DNA of 64,000 nt from Streptomyces sp. R33 (lineage in GTDB: Bacteria > Actinomycetota > Actinomycetes > Streptomycetales > Streptomycetaceae). Below are positions 1 through 8,354 of the stretch, one piece after another. The position numbers and the translations under genes were made by a program. The stretch is from the NCBI RefSeq assembly GCF_041200175.1, contig NZ_CP165727.1, positions 6,761,501 to 6,825,500 of the forward strand, in the 5' to 3' direction. Under the pieces are notes generated by a model. The model was not told the DNA's origin. It saw only the letters and a program-made list of their open reading frames with translations, and searched no databases. Every line of letters starts with the position of its first letter. The stretch's first letter is position 1.

Positions 1-792
1 GTGGGCACCGACCTGCGCGCGAACCGGCTGCACGCCCGGGGCATGGTCAACCTCACCGGCTCCCGCATACCCGGCCAGGCCTACCTCAGCCGTGCCGACC
101 TCGGAAACCCCGGCGGGACCGCCCTTCGCGCCTCCAGCTGCGCCGTCGGCGAGATGTGGCTGCGCCGGTGCCCCCCGATCCAGGGCGAGGTCAACCTGCG
201 GCGTTCCACCTTCGACCTGTTCCACATCGATCCGGACGCCTGGCCCGAGCGGATCGCCGTCGACGGCCTGACCTACCGCACCCTCGGCCCGCACCTGCCG
301 CCAGAGCAGCGGCTGCCCGCCCTGGAGCGCGAGGAGTCCGGGTACCTCCCGTACGCGTACGAGCAGCTCGCCGCCGCCTACCGTACGGCGGGCGACGAGG
401 CCGCCGCCAGGACCGTGCAGCTCGCCAAGCTGCGACGCCACCGGCGCACCCTGCCCCGGCACGCCAGGGTCTGGGGGCTGCTCCAGGACGCCACCGTCGG
501 CTACGGCTTCCGGCCGCTGCGCGCGGCGGGCTGGCTGCTGGCGCTGCTGCTCGTGGGCTCGATCGCATACAGCCTGCACGCGCCCCGGCCGCTGAAGGCG
601 GGGGAGGCGCCCGACTTCAATGCCGTGTTCTACACGATCGACCTGCTCGTGCCGATCATCAGCTTCGGGCAGGAATCCGCCTACGCGCCGAGCGGCTGGT
701 ACCAGTGGCTCTCGTACGTGCTGATCGTGACCGGCTGGATCCTCGCCACGACGACCGCGGCGGGTGTCAGCCGGTCACTGCAGCGGCAGTAG
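1..792 (+). CDS. membrane-associated oxidoreductase-like protein, 3' part
   Basis: The frame is open from the first base, so the true start probably lies upstream and the GTG at base 1 is fortuitous. The visible 263 residues begin with a beta-helix-like segment (repeated short units such as ANRL, GMVNLTGS, GEVNLRRS) typical of pentapeptide-like repeats. A helical region follows (about residues 100-160), then two hydrophobic segments near 178-200 and 235-255 separated by a loop. Streptomyces proteins with this layout are often annotated as membrane-associated oxidoreductases, but no cofactor motif is visible here and the activity is unproven. Its stop lies 3 bases before the stop of the convergent acyltransferase gene. 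Confidence 0.7.
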   Translation: MGTDLRANRLHARGMVNLTGSRIPGQAYLSRADLGNPGGTALRASSCAVGEMWLRRCPPIQGEVNLRRSTFDLFHIDPDAWPERIAVDGLTYRTLGPHLPPEQRLPALEREESGYLPYAYEQLAAAYRTAGDEAAARTVQLAKLRRHRRTLPRHARVWGLLQDATVGYGFRPLRAAGWLLALLLVGSIAYSLHAPRPLKAGEAPDFNAVFYTIDLLVPIISFGQESAYAPSGWYQWLSYVLIVTGWILATTTAAGVSRSLQRQ

Positions 793-795
793 GCG

Positions 796-1467
796 CTACG
801 CCGCCTTGGCCTTGGTGGCGTACATGTCCACGTACTCCTGGCCCGAGAGCCGCATGACCTCCGCCATCACCGAGTCGGTGACGGCGCGCAGCACGTAGCG
901 GTCGCGGTCCATGCCCTCGTAGCGGGAGAACTCCATCGGCTCGCCGAAGCGGATGGTGACCCGGCCCGGGCGCGGCATGCCCGCGCCGCCCGGCTGGAGC
1001 TTGTCGGTGCCGATCACCGCGAAGGGGATCACGGGGGCGCCGGTCATCAGGGTCAGGCGCGCGATGCCGGTGCGGCCGCGGTAGAGGCGGCCGTCGGGGG
1101 AGCGGGTGCCCTCGGGGTAGATCCCGAAGATCTTGCCCTCCTCGAGGATCCGGCGGCCGGTCATCAGGGCGGCGACGCCGCCGTTCGCACCGTCACGGTC
1201 GACCGGGATCATGCCGGCCCCGGTGAAGAACCAGGCCATGGCGCGGCCCTTGATGCCCTTGCCCGTCACGTACTCGTCCTTGCCGATGAAGTGGACCGTG
1301 CGGTCGCACACCAGCGGAAGGATCATCGAGTCGATGAAGGTGAGGTGGTTGCCCGCCAGGATCACCGGCCCGGTGCCCGGAATGTTCTCGATGCCCTCCA
1401 CACGGGTGCGGAACATCATGCGCATGACCGGTCCGACAGTGGCTTTGATGAGCGATGTACGGAACAA
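796..1467 (-). CDS. 1-acyl-sn-glycerol-3-phosphate acyltransferase family (PlsC)
   Basis: A 223-residue PlsC/LPLAT-type acyltransferase expected to acylate lysophosphatidic acid or a related glycerolipid at the inner membrane face. The catalytic motif NHxxxxD appears as NHLTFID at about residues 41-47, and the phosphate-binding EGTRS motif is near residue 120. Length is normal for the family. The start is a TTG at 1467, supported by a GGAGGG Shine-Dalgarno about 7 bases upstream (1473-1480). It is transcribed convergently with the preceding partial gene and divergently from the glycerophosphodiesterase, with about 260 bases between their starts. The exact acceptor lipid cannot be read from sequence. 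Confidence 0.9.
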   Translation of the reverse strand: MFRTSLIKATVGPVMRMMFRTRVEGIENIPGTGPVILAGNHLTFIDSMILPLVCDRTVHFIGKDEYVTGKGIKGRAMAWFFTGAGMIPVDRDGANGGVAALMTGRRILEEGKIFGIYPEGTRSPDGRLYRGRTGIARLTLMTGAPVIPFAVIGTDKLQPGGAGMPRPGRVTIRFGEPMEFSRYEGMDRDRYVLRAVTDSVMAEVMRLSGQEYVDMYATKAKAA

Positions 1468-1726
1468 CGTGAGCCCTCCGGCATCGAAAAGCGGTTTCGC
1501 ACCACACGGCGGTAGTGCAGGTGAGGACGATACTCGTGGGTCAGCTCCGAGTGCACATCGGGTTCACGAGGTGGATACGCAGTGTTGACGCACGTTTCCG
1601 CCATGTTCCCCGCGGGCCCACCCCTGCGCCACCGGCTGCTGCCTACGATCGCCACGCCGAATCGGGCCGCAGGAACCCGCCGACCCCGGGTGCCGCCGGC
1701 CCTTCCATACGACAGGAGTGGCACTC

Positions 1727-2923
1727 ATGACACAGGGTGGGGCAGCACGGCGCACGGTCCTGGGAGCGGCCGTCCTGGCGGCGGGCGGCGGGATGGCCGG
1801 AATTTCGGCGGGATCCGCCTCGGCGGCGCAGACGGCTCGGGCCACGGACACGGCGGAGGCGGCCTTCGCGGCCGATGCGCGCCACGGCGGCGGCTACCGG
1901 GACCTCCCCGTCCCGCTGGTCATCGGCCACCGCGGCGCCTGCGGTTACCGGCCCGAGCACACCCTCGGGTCGTACCAGCTCGCCCTCGACCTGGGCGCGG
2001 ACGTCGTCGAGCAGGACCTGGTGCCCACCAAGGACGGCCACCTGGTGTGCCGCCACGAGAACGAGATCGGCGGCACCACCGATGTCGCCGATCACGCCGA
2101 GTTCGCGTCCCGCCGTACGACCAAGTCGATCGACGGGGTCGCGGTCACGGGCTGGTTCACCGAGGACTTCACCCTCGCCGAGCTGAAGACCCTGCGGGCG
2201 AAGGAACGTATCCCCGCCGTCCGCCAGCGCAACACGCTCTACGACGGCCGGTGGGACGTGCCCACCTTCGAAGAGGTGCTGCGCTGGGCCGACCGCGAGG
2301 GCAAGAGGCGCGGCAAGCGCGTCTGGCTGCACGTCGAGACCAAGCACCCCACGTACTTCCGGTCCCTGGGCCTGGGCCTCGAGGAACCGCTCGCCAAACT
2401 GCTGCGCCGCTACGGCCGCGACGGCCGGAACGCTCCCCTCTTCCTCCAGTCCTTCGAGCCCTCCAGCATCCAGCGGCTCTCCAAGCTGGTCTCCGCGCCC
2501 CGCGTGGTCCTGCTGTCGGCGGCGGGCACCCGGCCCTGGGACTTCGAGCAGGCCAAGGACCCGCGGACGGTGGCGGACCTGGTCAAGCCCGAGGGCCTGA
2601 AGTGGATCGCCGGATTCGCCCAGGGCATCGGCCCCACGATGGACCTGATCATCCCGCGCGACGCCGCCGGGAAGCTGGGCACCCCGACCACGCTGGTCAA
2701 GGACGCCCACGCCCGCGGGCTGGTGCTGCACCCCTATACCGCGCGCAACGAGAACAGCTTCCTGCCGGCCGAGTACCGCAGGGGCACCGACCCGGCCGCC
2801 TACGGGGACGCCTTCGGCGCCTTCAAGACGTACTTCGAGCAGGGCATCGACGGCATCTTCACGGACAACGCGGACACCGGACTGCTCGCGGCGGAGGCCT
2901 TCCGCCCGGGCCGCGGACGCTAG
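1727..2923 (+). CDS. exported glycerophosphodiester phosphodiesterase
   Basis: A 398-residue GDPD-family enzyme that hydrolyses glycerophosphodiesters to glycerol-3-phosphate and an alcohol. ATG 1727 is preferred over the in-frame GTG at 1718 because AGGAG (1714-1718) is optimally spaced from it. The N-terminus has a Tat-like signal (AARRTVLGAAVLAAGGG, ending near ASA), so the protein is probably secreted. The hallmark HRG motif is in IGHRGACGYRPEHT (about residues 65-80), followed by the metal-ligand stretch EQDLV and a HVETKH region near 205-215. The large insertions and C-terminal NENSFLP segment match the long GlpQ-type subfamily. Its own promoter is likely in the 1468-1726 gap. Confidence 0.92.
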   Translation: MTQGGAARRTVLGAAVLAAGGGMAGISAGSASAAQTARATDTAEAAFAADARHGGGYRDLPVPLVIGHRGACGYRPEHTLGSYQLALDLGADVVEQDLVPTKDGHLVCRHENEIGGTTDVADHAEFASRRTTKSIDGVAVTGWFTEDFTLAELKTLRAKERIPAVRQRNTLYDGRWDVPTFEEVLRWADREGKRRGKRVWLHVETKHPTYFRSLGLGLEEPLAKLLRRYGRDGRNAPLFLQSFEPSSIQRLSKLVSAPRVVLLSAAGTRPWDFEQAKDPRTVADLVKPEGLKWIAGFAQGIGPTMDLIIPRDAAGKLGTPTTLVKDAHARGLVLHPYTARNENSFLPAEYRRGTDPAAYGDAFGAFKTYFEQGIDGIFTDNADTGLLAAEAFRPGRGR

Positions 2924-2968
2924 GGAGTCTCGTCAACAGACAAGCGGAACATCACGTACGGGTGGGCT

Positions 2969-3532
2969 GTGCCGGGCGGGGAAACCGCGGGGTGCGTCCC
3001 GCGCGTCCCGCCCGGCATGGACCTGTTGAAGGACTCCGACCTGCTGAACGAACTGGGCCCGCTGCTCTCCGCCGAGGCGGCGGCGGAAGCCCCGGGCGCC
3101 GGCGTGGAGGCGGCCGACCTGGAACAAGCCGTCTGGGTCAGGCTGCTGGAACACGACCCCGCCCCCGCCGAGCCGGCCCGCTGGCTGCGCCGGGCGGTGC
3201 GCGCCGAAGCGCGGCTCGCCCGGCGCCGCGCACGCCGCGAGATCCCGTACGGCTGCCGGCCGGGGAGCGCGGGCGCCGAACCCGAAGACGCCCTGCTGCA
3301 CGGGGAGGAGAACCGCGCCCTCCGATCGGCGGTCGCCCGATTGCCCGGACGGTGTCCGGAGCTCATGAGGGCACTTCTTTCGCCCAGAGACCTCACCTAC
3401 CGTGAAATCGCAGGAGAGTTGGGTATCTCACAAGGAAGTTTGGGACCCGTCCGTTCCCGATGCCTGGGATGTCTGCGCAGAATGCTCGCGTCAGAGGTTG
3501 CGGCTCCTCGCCATCGGGGAAGGGAGCGGTAG
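2969..3532 (+). CDS. sigma-70 family (ECF-like) RNA polymerase sigma factor-like protein
   Basis: A protein of 187 residues (171 if it starts at ATG 3017). An N-terminal helical segment with DLEQAVWVRLLE resembles sigma region 2, and a C-terminal helix-turn-helix LTYREIAGELGISQGSLGPVRSRC matches sigma region 4.2, with a conserved SLGPVRSR recognition helix. No anti-sigma gene is adjacent. It is short and region 2 is weak, so it may be a sigma-like DNA-binding protein rather than a full sigma factor. The start is uncertain: GTG 2969 has only a weak GGTGGG upstream, and ATG 3017 has none. Confidence 0.75.
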   Translation: MPGGETAGCVPRVPPGMDLLKDSDLLNELGPLLSAEAAAEAPGAGVEAADLEQAVWVRLLEHDPAPAEPARWLRRAVRAEARLARRRARREIPYGCRPGSAGAEPEDALLHGEENRALRSAVARLPGRCPELMRALLSPRDLTYREIAGELGISQGSLGPVRSRCLGCLRRMLASEVAAPRHRGRER

Positions 3533-3569
3533 ACCAATGGGCTACCAGGTGAGCGGGAGGCATGCGCAC

Positions 3570-4076
3570 ATGGGCATGAGCGTGACCATTTCGGCGGCAG
3601 CTGCCGAGGACACTGAGCAGATCCTCAAACTGCAGTACCTGGCGTTCCAGCGCGAGGCCGAGCTGTACGGCAACTACCGCATCCAGCCGCTCACCCAGAC
3701 CCTGGACTCCCTCAAGGCGGAGCTGGAGTCGGACACCGTACTGGTGGCCCGGCTCGGCGACGAAGTGGTCGGCACCGTGCGCGGCAAGGTCGACGAGGAC
3801 GGCACCGGCAAGATCGCCAAGCTCTGCGTCCACCCGCGCCTGCAGGGCCACGGACTCGGTGCCCGGCTGCTGCGCGCCGTCGAGGAGGCCCTCGCGGGCC
3901 ACGGCGACACCACCCGCTTCCGCCTGCACACCGGCCACAAGAGCGAGTCCAACCTGCGCCTCTACCGCAAGGCCGGCTACGTACAGGTCGGCGGCCGTAC
4001 GGCTTCCGATGGCGTGCGCCTGGTGATCCTGGAGAAGGAGGCCACCGACGCGGCCGACTTCGCGGTCAGCGCCTGA
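3570..4076 (+). CDS. GNAT family N-acetyltransferase
   Basis: A 168-residue GNAT acetyltransferase. The acetyl-CoA-binding motif A is LCVHPRLQGHGLGARLLRAVEEAL (about residues 85-108), and SNLRLYRKAGY near the C-terminus is the typical motif B. The frame is open further upstream, into the sigma-like gene, but ATG 3570 is chosen because GGGAGG at 3555-3560 sits 9 bases before it. ATG 3576 is an alternative. It lies just after the sigma-like gene in the same direction and may be co-transcribed. The substrate is unknown. Confidence 0.85.
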   Translation: MGMSVTISAAAAEDTEQILKLQYLAFQREAELYGNYRIQPLTQTLDSLKAELESDTVLVARLGDEVVGTVRGKVDEDGTGKIAKLCVHPRLQGHGLGARLLRAVEEALAGHGDTTRFRLHTGHKSESNLRLYRKAGYVQVGGRTASDGVRLVILEKEATDAADFAVSA

Positions 4077-4092
4077 CGCCCGCCTCCGGAGC

Positions 4093-4521
4093 TCAGCGCT
4101 TGGCGCGCAGCCAGAGCATCCCGGTGACCGGCAGGATCACCGGGATGAACAGGTAGCCCATCCCGAACTGCGACCACACCGTCGAGTCGGGGAAGGACTC
4201 GGGCCGCACCAGGGTCCAGGTGCCCACGACGAGCACCCCGGCCAGCTCGGCGGCGCAGCATGCGCGCGCCGCCCTGCGGGCCGTCTCCCCGCCGCGCACC
4301 AGCGAGTACGTGATGAAGCAGTAGACGAGTGCGGCCAGGCCGGTCAGCGTGTAGGGCAGCGGGGCCCGGTCGAACTCGGTGGAGATCTGGTAGACCGAGC
4401 GCGAGACCGCGCCGACCGTGATCACCCCGTACAGCCAGACCAGCAGCAGCCCGGGCCCGGAGACCAGCCGCCCCCGTTCGGCGGGGGCGGCGGCCGTGTC
4501 GTCCATCTGCGTGTCAGGCAC
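4093..4521 (-). CDS. small integral membrane protein
   Basis: 142 residues with about four hydrophobic segments (near 22-40, 55-75, 88-105 and 118-138). I recognise no catalytic motif. Its start overlaps the end of the upstream minus-strand membrane gene by 8 bases, which indicates translational coupling in a two-gene operon. It looks like a conserved Streptomyces membrane protein of unknown function. Confidence 0.75.
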   Translation of the reverse strand: MPDTQMDDTAAAPAERGRLVSGPGLLLVWLYGVITVGAVSRSVYQISTEFDRAPLPYTLTGLAALVYCFITYSLVRGGETARRAARACCAAELAGVLVVGTWTLVRPESFPDSTVWSQFGMGYLFIPVILPVTGMLWLRAKR

Positions 4522-4882
4522 CGGGGGTTCCCCAAATGTCGTAGAGGCGTACTTCGAGCACGGCGAGGACGAGTGCGCCCGCGGCCACCGTCACCGAACC
4601 CCACTTGGTCCGCTCGCTCAGCGAGAGCAGCCCGGCGGCCGGGACCGCCGCGAAGGCGCCCACCAGGTAGGCCACGAAGATCACCGTGCCCTCGTCGGGC
4701 TCGCCGCCCTGCACCAGCTTCACCACGCCGACCACCAGCTGCGCCAGGGCCAGCAGGGTCACCACGCCCATGCCGATGAAGTGCCAGTCCTTGGTCGGCT
4801 GGTCCCGCAGGGCGGCGTATCCGCACCAGGCGGCGAGGGCGAGTGCGGCCGCGCCGAGGGCGACGGTCAGGGCGTCGAGCAT
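4514..4882 (-). CDS. small integral membrane protein
   Basis: 122 residues with four predicted hydrophobic helices and few charged residues between them. It is the first gene of a two-gene unit, overlapping the downstream gene at 4514-4521. A TAATACCCT -10-like element (4897 down to 4889 on the minus strand) ends 6-9 bases before the ATG and no Shine-Dalgarno is visible, so the mRNA may be leaderless. No function can be assigned. Confidence 0.75.
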   Translation of the reverse strand: MLDALTVALGAAALALAAWCGYAALRDQPTKDWHFIGMGVVTLLALAQLVVGVVKLVQGGEPDEGTVIFVAYLVGAFAAVPAAGLLSLSERTKWGSVTVAAGALVLAVLEVRLYDIWGTPGA

Positions 4883-5113
4883 GCAGCGAGGGTATTACGG
4901 GCCGCCGGCCCGGCCGCGCGCACCCCTGCGGGCAGCCGGCCCGCGGCAGCCGTGGGTCGTGGCCTTGGCCACAGCGCGGGCCCCCGCCCGGCCCTGCAGG
5001 TGTCGCCGCGCAGCGGCTTCCCGGGCCGTGTCCGTGCAGGTCAGCCCAGCGGTAGGGCCTTCGTCTCGGATGACCGGCCCTGACCGGTGCTGTCCGGAAT
5101 GCGGCCGGATTCC

Positions 5114-5128
5114 GTCCGCTATGCGGAC
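5114..5128. promoter_or_regulatory. operator-like palindrome upstream of metNIQ leader
   Basis: A perfect inverted repeat GTCCGC-TAT-GCGGAC. It lies just upstream of where the -35 element of the leader-peptide promoter would fall if the TTTACT at 5158-5163 is the -10. The position suits a transcriptional regulator of methionine uptake, but no regulator gene is adjacent and the cognate protein is unknown. Confidence 0.4.
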
Positions 5129-5157
5129 ATCAGTGATCGGTGAAGGGGGAGGTCTGC

Positions 5158-5163
5158 TTTACT
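5158..5163 (+). promoter_or_regulatory. -10-like hexamer for leaderless leader-peptide mRNA
   Basis: TTTACT ends exactly 7 bases before the ATG of the leader peptide. The same 7-base spacing between a TAnnnT-like box and the start codon recurs at several other genes in this window, as expected for leaderless actinomycete transcripts. The purine-rich run at 5145-5152 is too far (about 18 bases) to serve as a normal ribosome binding site. Confidence 0.4.
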
Positions 5164-5170
5164 GGGGCCC

Positions 5171-5257
5171 ATGACCACGACGAGCAGCCGCACCCTTGCG
5201 ACCGAGGCGACGATGACGCCCGGTGCTCGTTGTATGTGTCGAATGTGCGCCTTCTGA
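5171..5257 (+). CDS. Met/Cys-rich leader peptide upstream of metNIQ
   Basis: A 28-codon open frame starting at ATG 5171 and ending in TGA at 5255-5257. Its last residues are CMCRMCAF: three cysteine codons and two methionine codons within eight codons. Earlier residues are mostly Thr, Ser and Ala. A 7-bp hairpin follows 18 bases downstream. Short peptides rich in the regulatory amino acid ahead of biosynthesis or uptake genes are typical of ribosome-mediated attenuation, and actinobacteria have known Cys-containing leader peptides before sulfur genes. That this one senses Cys or Met supply and controls metNIQ is inference from composition and position. Confidence 0.6.
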   Translation: MTTTSSRTLATEATMTPGARCMCRMCAF

Positions 5258-5274
5258 GGGCCCCTCTCCTTGCA

Positions 5275-5296
5275 GTCTCGCGCCCCGAAGCGAGAC
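5275..5296 (+). promoter_or_regulatory. hairpin in metNIQ leader (possible attenuator)
   Basis: GTCTCGC and GCGAGAC form a perfect 7-bp stem with an 8-base loop, 18 bases after the leader-peptide stop. A second inverted repeat GTCCGG (5308-5313) / CCGGAC (5334-5339) follows. Neither is followed by a U-run, so the mechanism could be Rho-dependent or act on metN translation. A competing pairing would need folding to establish. Confidence 0.4.
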
Positions 5297-5465
5297 CGGC
5301 CGAGCCCGTCCGGACCGCCGCCCCGAAGCAGCACCGGACCGCTCCTGCCCCGCGCACGCGTCGTCAGCGTCGTTTTCTGATGATCTGACCCGTATCGCGT
5401 CCCCAGATGTTTGCCCCGTGCCCGGCACCCGCTTGCGCCGTGCACTCGACAGCGACGGAATTCCT

Positions 5466-6533
5466 GTGATCACCACATCGGGCCTCACGAAGGTCTACCA
5501 GTCCCGTGGCCGCGAGGTCACCGCCCTGGACGGCGTCGATCTGCACGTCCGCGAGGGCGAGGTCTACGGAGTCATCGGCCAGAGCGGCGCCGGCAAGTCC
5601 TCCCTGATCCGCTGCGTGAACCTGCTCGAGCGCCCCACCACCGGAACCGTGACCGTCGACGGCGTCGACCTCACGGCCCTGGCCGGCCGCGGCCGCCGGG
5701 CCGGCAAGGAGCTCCGCGAGGCCCGCAGCCGTATCGGCATGGTCTTCCAGCACTTCAACCTGCTGTCCTCGCGCACCGTGCAGGGCAACATCGAACTGCC
5801 CCTGGAGATCCTCGGCGTCCCCGGCCGCGAGCGTTCCCGCAAGGCCCTCGAACTCCTCGACCTCGTCGGCCTCGCCGACAAGGCCAAGGCCTACCCCGCC
5901 CAGCTCTCCGGCGGCCAGAAGCAGCGCGTCGGCATCGCCCGCGCCCTGGCCGGCGACCCCAAGGTGCTGCTCTCCGACGAGGCCACCAGCGCGCTGGACC
6001 CCGAGACCACCCGCTCGATCCTCCAGCTGCTGCGCGACCTCAACCAGCAGCTCGGCCTGACCGTCCTGCTCATCACCCACGAGATGGACGTCGTCAAGAG
6101 CGTCTGCGACTCGGCCGCCCTGATGAAGCGGGGCCGGATCATCGAGTCCGGCACCGTCGCCGAACTGCTCGCCACCCCCGGCTCCGAGCTCGCCGGCGAG
6201 CTCTTCCCCGTCAGCGGAGCCGCCACCGGCCCCGACCGCACGGTCGTCGACGTCACCTTCCACGGCGACGCCGCCACCCAGCCGGTCATCTCCCAGCTGT
6301 CGCGGACGTACAACATCGACATCTCGATCCTCGGCGCCGCGATGGACACCGTCGCGGGCCGCCAGATCGGCCGCATGCGCATCGAGCTGCCCGGCCGCTA
6401 CGAGGACAACGTCGTGCCCGTCGGCTTCCTGCGCGAGCAGGGCCTGCAGGTCGACGTGGTCACCGACGACGTCGAGAACACAGAAGATGCCGACGCCGAG
6501 CTCGCCCAGCTCGTCAAGGATGGTGCCCAGTGA
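5466..6533 (+). CDS. metN: methionine ABC transporter ATP-binding protein
   Basis: A 355-residue ATPase that energises D/L-methionine uptake with MetI and MetQ. Walker A is GQSGAGKSS (about residues 38-46), the signature is LSGGQKQRVGIARAL (about 144-158), and Walker B is VLLSDEATSALD (about 165-176), followed by the switch His in LLITHEMD. The C-terminal region (about 260-345) is the NIL/ACT-like regulatory domain that binds methionine in MetN proteins. The frame is open for another 81 codons upstream, but homologous sequence begins at GTG 5466. Its Shine-Dalgarno is poor, fitting translation controlled by the leader. It overlaps metI by 4 bases (GTGA). Confidence 0.95.
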   Translation: MITTSGLTKVYQSRGREVTALDGVDLHVREGEVYGVIGQSGAGKSSLIRCVNLLERPTTGTVTVDGVDLTALAGRGRRAGKELREARSRIGMVFQHFNLLSSRTVQGNIELPLEILGVPGRERSRKALELLDLVGLADKAKAYPAQLSGGQKQRVGIARALAGDPKVLLSDEATSALDPETTRSILQLLRDLNQQLGLTVLLITHEMDVVKSVCDSAALMKRGRIIESGTVAELLATPGSELAGELFPVSGAATGPDRTVVDVTFHGDAATQPVISQLSRTYNIDISILGAAMDTVAGRQIGRMRIELPGRYEDNVVPVGFLREQGLQVDVVTDDVENTEDADAELAQLVKDGAQ

Positions 6534-7198
6534 CCTGGTCCGAGATGCAGCCCCTGCTCACCCAGGGCACGTACGACACCCTCTACATGGTGCTCTGGTC
6601 CACCCTGGTGACCGTCCTCGGTGGACTGCCCGTCGGCATCCTGCTCGTCCTCACCGACAAGGGCGGCCTCCTGCAGAACCGGCCGCTCAACAAGGTCCTC
6701 GGCGTGATAGTGAACCTGGGCCGCTCGCTGCCGTTCATCATCCTGCTGATCGCCCTGATCCCGGTCACCACCGCCGTCGTCGGCACCTTCATCGGCCCCA
6801 CCGCCATGATCGTCCCGCTCGCCATCGGCGCCATCCCCTTCTTCGCCCGCCTCGTCGAGACGGCCGTCCGCGAGGTGGACCACGGCCTGATCGAGGCCGT
6901 CGAGTCCATGGGCGGCGGGGTCCCCACCCTCGTCGGCAAGGTGCTCCTCCCGCAGGCCCTGCCCTCGCTGGTCGCCGCCGTGACCACCACGCTGATCACC
7001 CTGATCGGCTACTCCGCCATGGCCGGCGCGGTCGGCGGCGAAGGACTCGGCTCCAAGGCCATCACCTACGGCTTCCAGCGCTTCGAGACCGGCTTCATGC
7101 TCGCCACCGTCGTGGTCCTGGTCGCCATCGTCACGGTCATCCAGCTGATCGGCGACGGAGTGGTCCGACTCCTCGCCCGCCGCGGCCGGACAGCCTGA
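6530..7198 (+). CDS. metI: methionine ABC transporter permease
   Basis: A 222-residue MetI permease of the BPD family with five predicted membrane helices. The EAA-type loop that contacts MetN is visible as EAVESMGGGVPTLVGKVLLPQA (about residues 122-143). It starts at GTG 6530 within the metN stop (GTGA overlap), so it is translationally coupled. metQ follows after a 138-base spacer, unusually long within this otherwise tight operon. Confidence 0.95.
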   Translation: MTWSEMQPLLTQGTYDTLYMVLWSTLVTVLGGLPVGILLVLTDKGGLLQNRPLNKVLGVIVNLGRSLPFIILLIALIPVTTAVVGTFIGPTAMIVPLAIGAIPFFARLVETAVREVDHGLIEAVESMGGGVPTLVGKVLLPQALPSLVAAVTTTLITLIGYSAMAGAVGGEGLGSKAITYGFQRFETGFMLATVVVLVAIVTVIQLIGDGVVRLLARRGRTA

Positions 7199-7336
7199 AC
7201 GGCGCGGACCGCACCACCGGACCGCTCCCCGGATTTCTCCACCCCAGAAAGCCCGCACTTGTCGTGCTCGGGCCGCCACCACCCGCAAGAACCGCGCACG
7301 ACCTGCGCACTTGCACCGCAATGAAAGGCACTCTTC

Positions 7337-8200
7337 GTGCGTAAGAACATCAAGGTCACCGCCCTCACCGCCGCCTCCGCCGCGCTCGCCCTCGGCCTCA
7401 CCGCCTGCGGCAGCTCCTCGGACCCGTCCTCCACCAAGGCCGACGGCGGCAAGGCCGACGCGAGCAAGCCGCTCGTCATCGCGGCCTCCCCGAGCCCCCA
7501 CGCCGACGTCCTGAACTTCGTCAAGGACAAGCTCGCGGCCAAGGAGGGCCTCAAGCTGGAGGTGAAGGAGTTTACGGACTACGTGCTCCCCAACACCGCC
7601 ACCGAGCAGGGCCAGGTCGACGGCAACTACTTCCAGCACAAGCCGTACCTCGACGACTTCAACAAGAAGAACGGCACCCACGTCGTGCCCGTCGTGAACG
7701 TGCACCTGGAGCCCCTCGGCCTCTACTCCAAGAAGGTCAAGGCCCTCACCGACATCAAGGCCGGCCAGACCATCGCCGTCCCCAACGACACCACCAACGA
7801 GGGCCGCGCGCTCCAGCTGCTCGCCGCTAACAACCTGATCACCCTCAAGGAAGGCGTCGGCACCGCCGCCAAGCTGTCCGACATCACCGACAAGAAGGGC
7901 CTGGAGTTCAAGGAGCTGGAGGCCGCCACGGTCCCGCGCGCCCTGAACGACGTGGACGCCGCGGTCATCAACGGCAACTACGCCCTCGAGGCCAAGCTCT
8001 CGCCCGCCAAGGACGCGCTGGTCCTGGAGAAGGCCGAGGGCAACCCGTACGCCAACTTCCTTGCGGTGAAGGCCGGCAACGAGAAGGACCCGCGGATCGA
8101 GAAGCTCGCCAAGCTCCTCAACTCCGACGAGGTCAAGAAGTTCATCGAGGACAAGTACCAGGGCTCCGTCGTCCCCGCCTTCGGCGCCCCGAAGGCCTGA
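7337..8200 (+). CDS. metQ: methionine-binding lipoprotein
   Basis: A 287-residue substrate-binding lipoprotein of the NlpA/MetQ family. The signal peptide ends in a lipobox LTAC with the lipidated Cys at residue 24, followed by a Ser/Lys-rich linker and the MetQ domain. The family-typical stretches NYFQHKPYLDDFN and VPNDTTNEGRALQLL are present. The start is GTG 7337 preceded by GAAAGG about 10 bases upstream. It completes the metNIQ importer. Confidence 0.95.
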   Translation: MRKNIKVTALTAASAALALGLTACGSSSDPSSTKADGGKADASKPLVIAASPSPHADVLNFVKDKLAAKEGLKLEVKEFTDYVLPNTATEQGQVDGNYFQHKPYLDDFNKKNGTHVVPVVNVHLEPLGLYSKKVKALTDIKAGQTIAVPNDTTNEGRALQLLAANNLITLKEGVGTAAKLSDITDKKGLEFKELEAATVPRALNDVDAAVINGNYALEAKLSPAKDALVLEKAEGNPYANFLAVKAGNEKDPRIEKLAKLLNSDEVKKFIEDKYQGSVVPAFGAPKA

Positions 8201-8215
8201 TCCTCCCAGCCGTCC

Positions 8216-8248
8216 GGCCCCGTACGCCCCCGGTGGGTGTGCGGGGCC
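8216..8248 (+). terminator. putative terminator after metQ
   Basis: GGCCCCGTAC (8216-8225) pairs with GTGCGGGGCC (8239-8248) with one mismatch across a 13-base loop. There is no clear T-run. It lies 15 bases after the metQ stop. Confidence 0.5.
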
Positions 8249-8354
8249 GAGCGCTGCCCGCTTCCGGGCAACCCGGCCGCCACATCCCGCCGCCGATGCT
8301 GCATGCTGTGCCTACGACCCGCACAAACGGTCCAGCAACGGCATGGAGCTGCGC

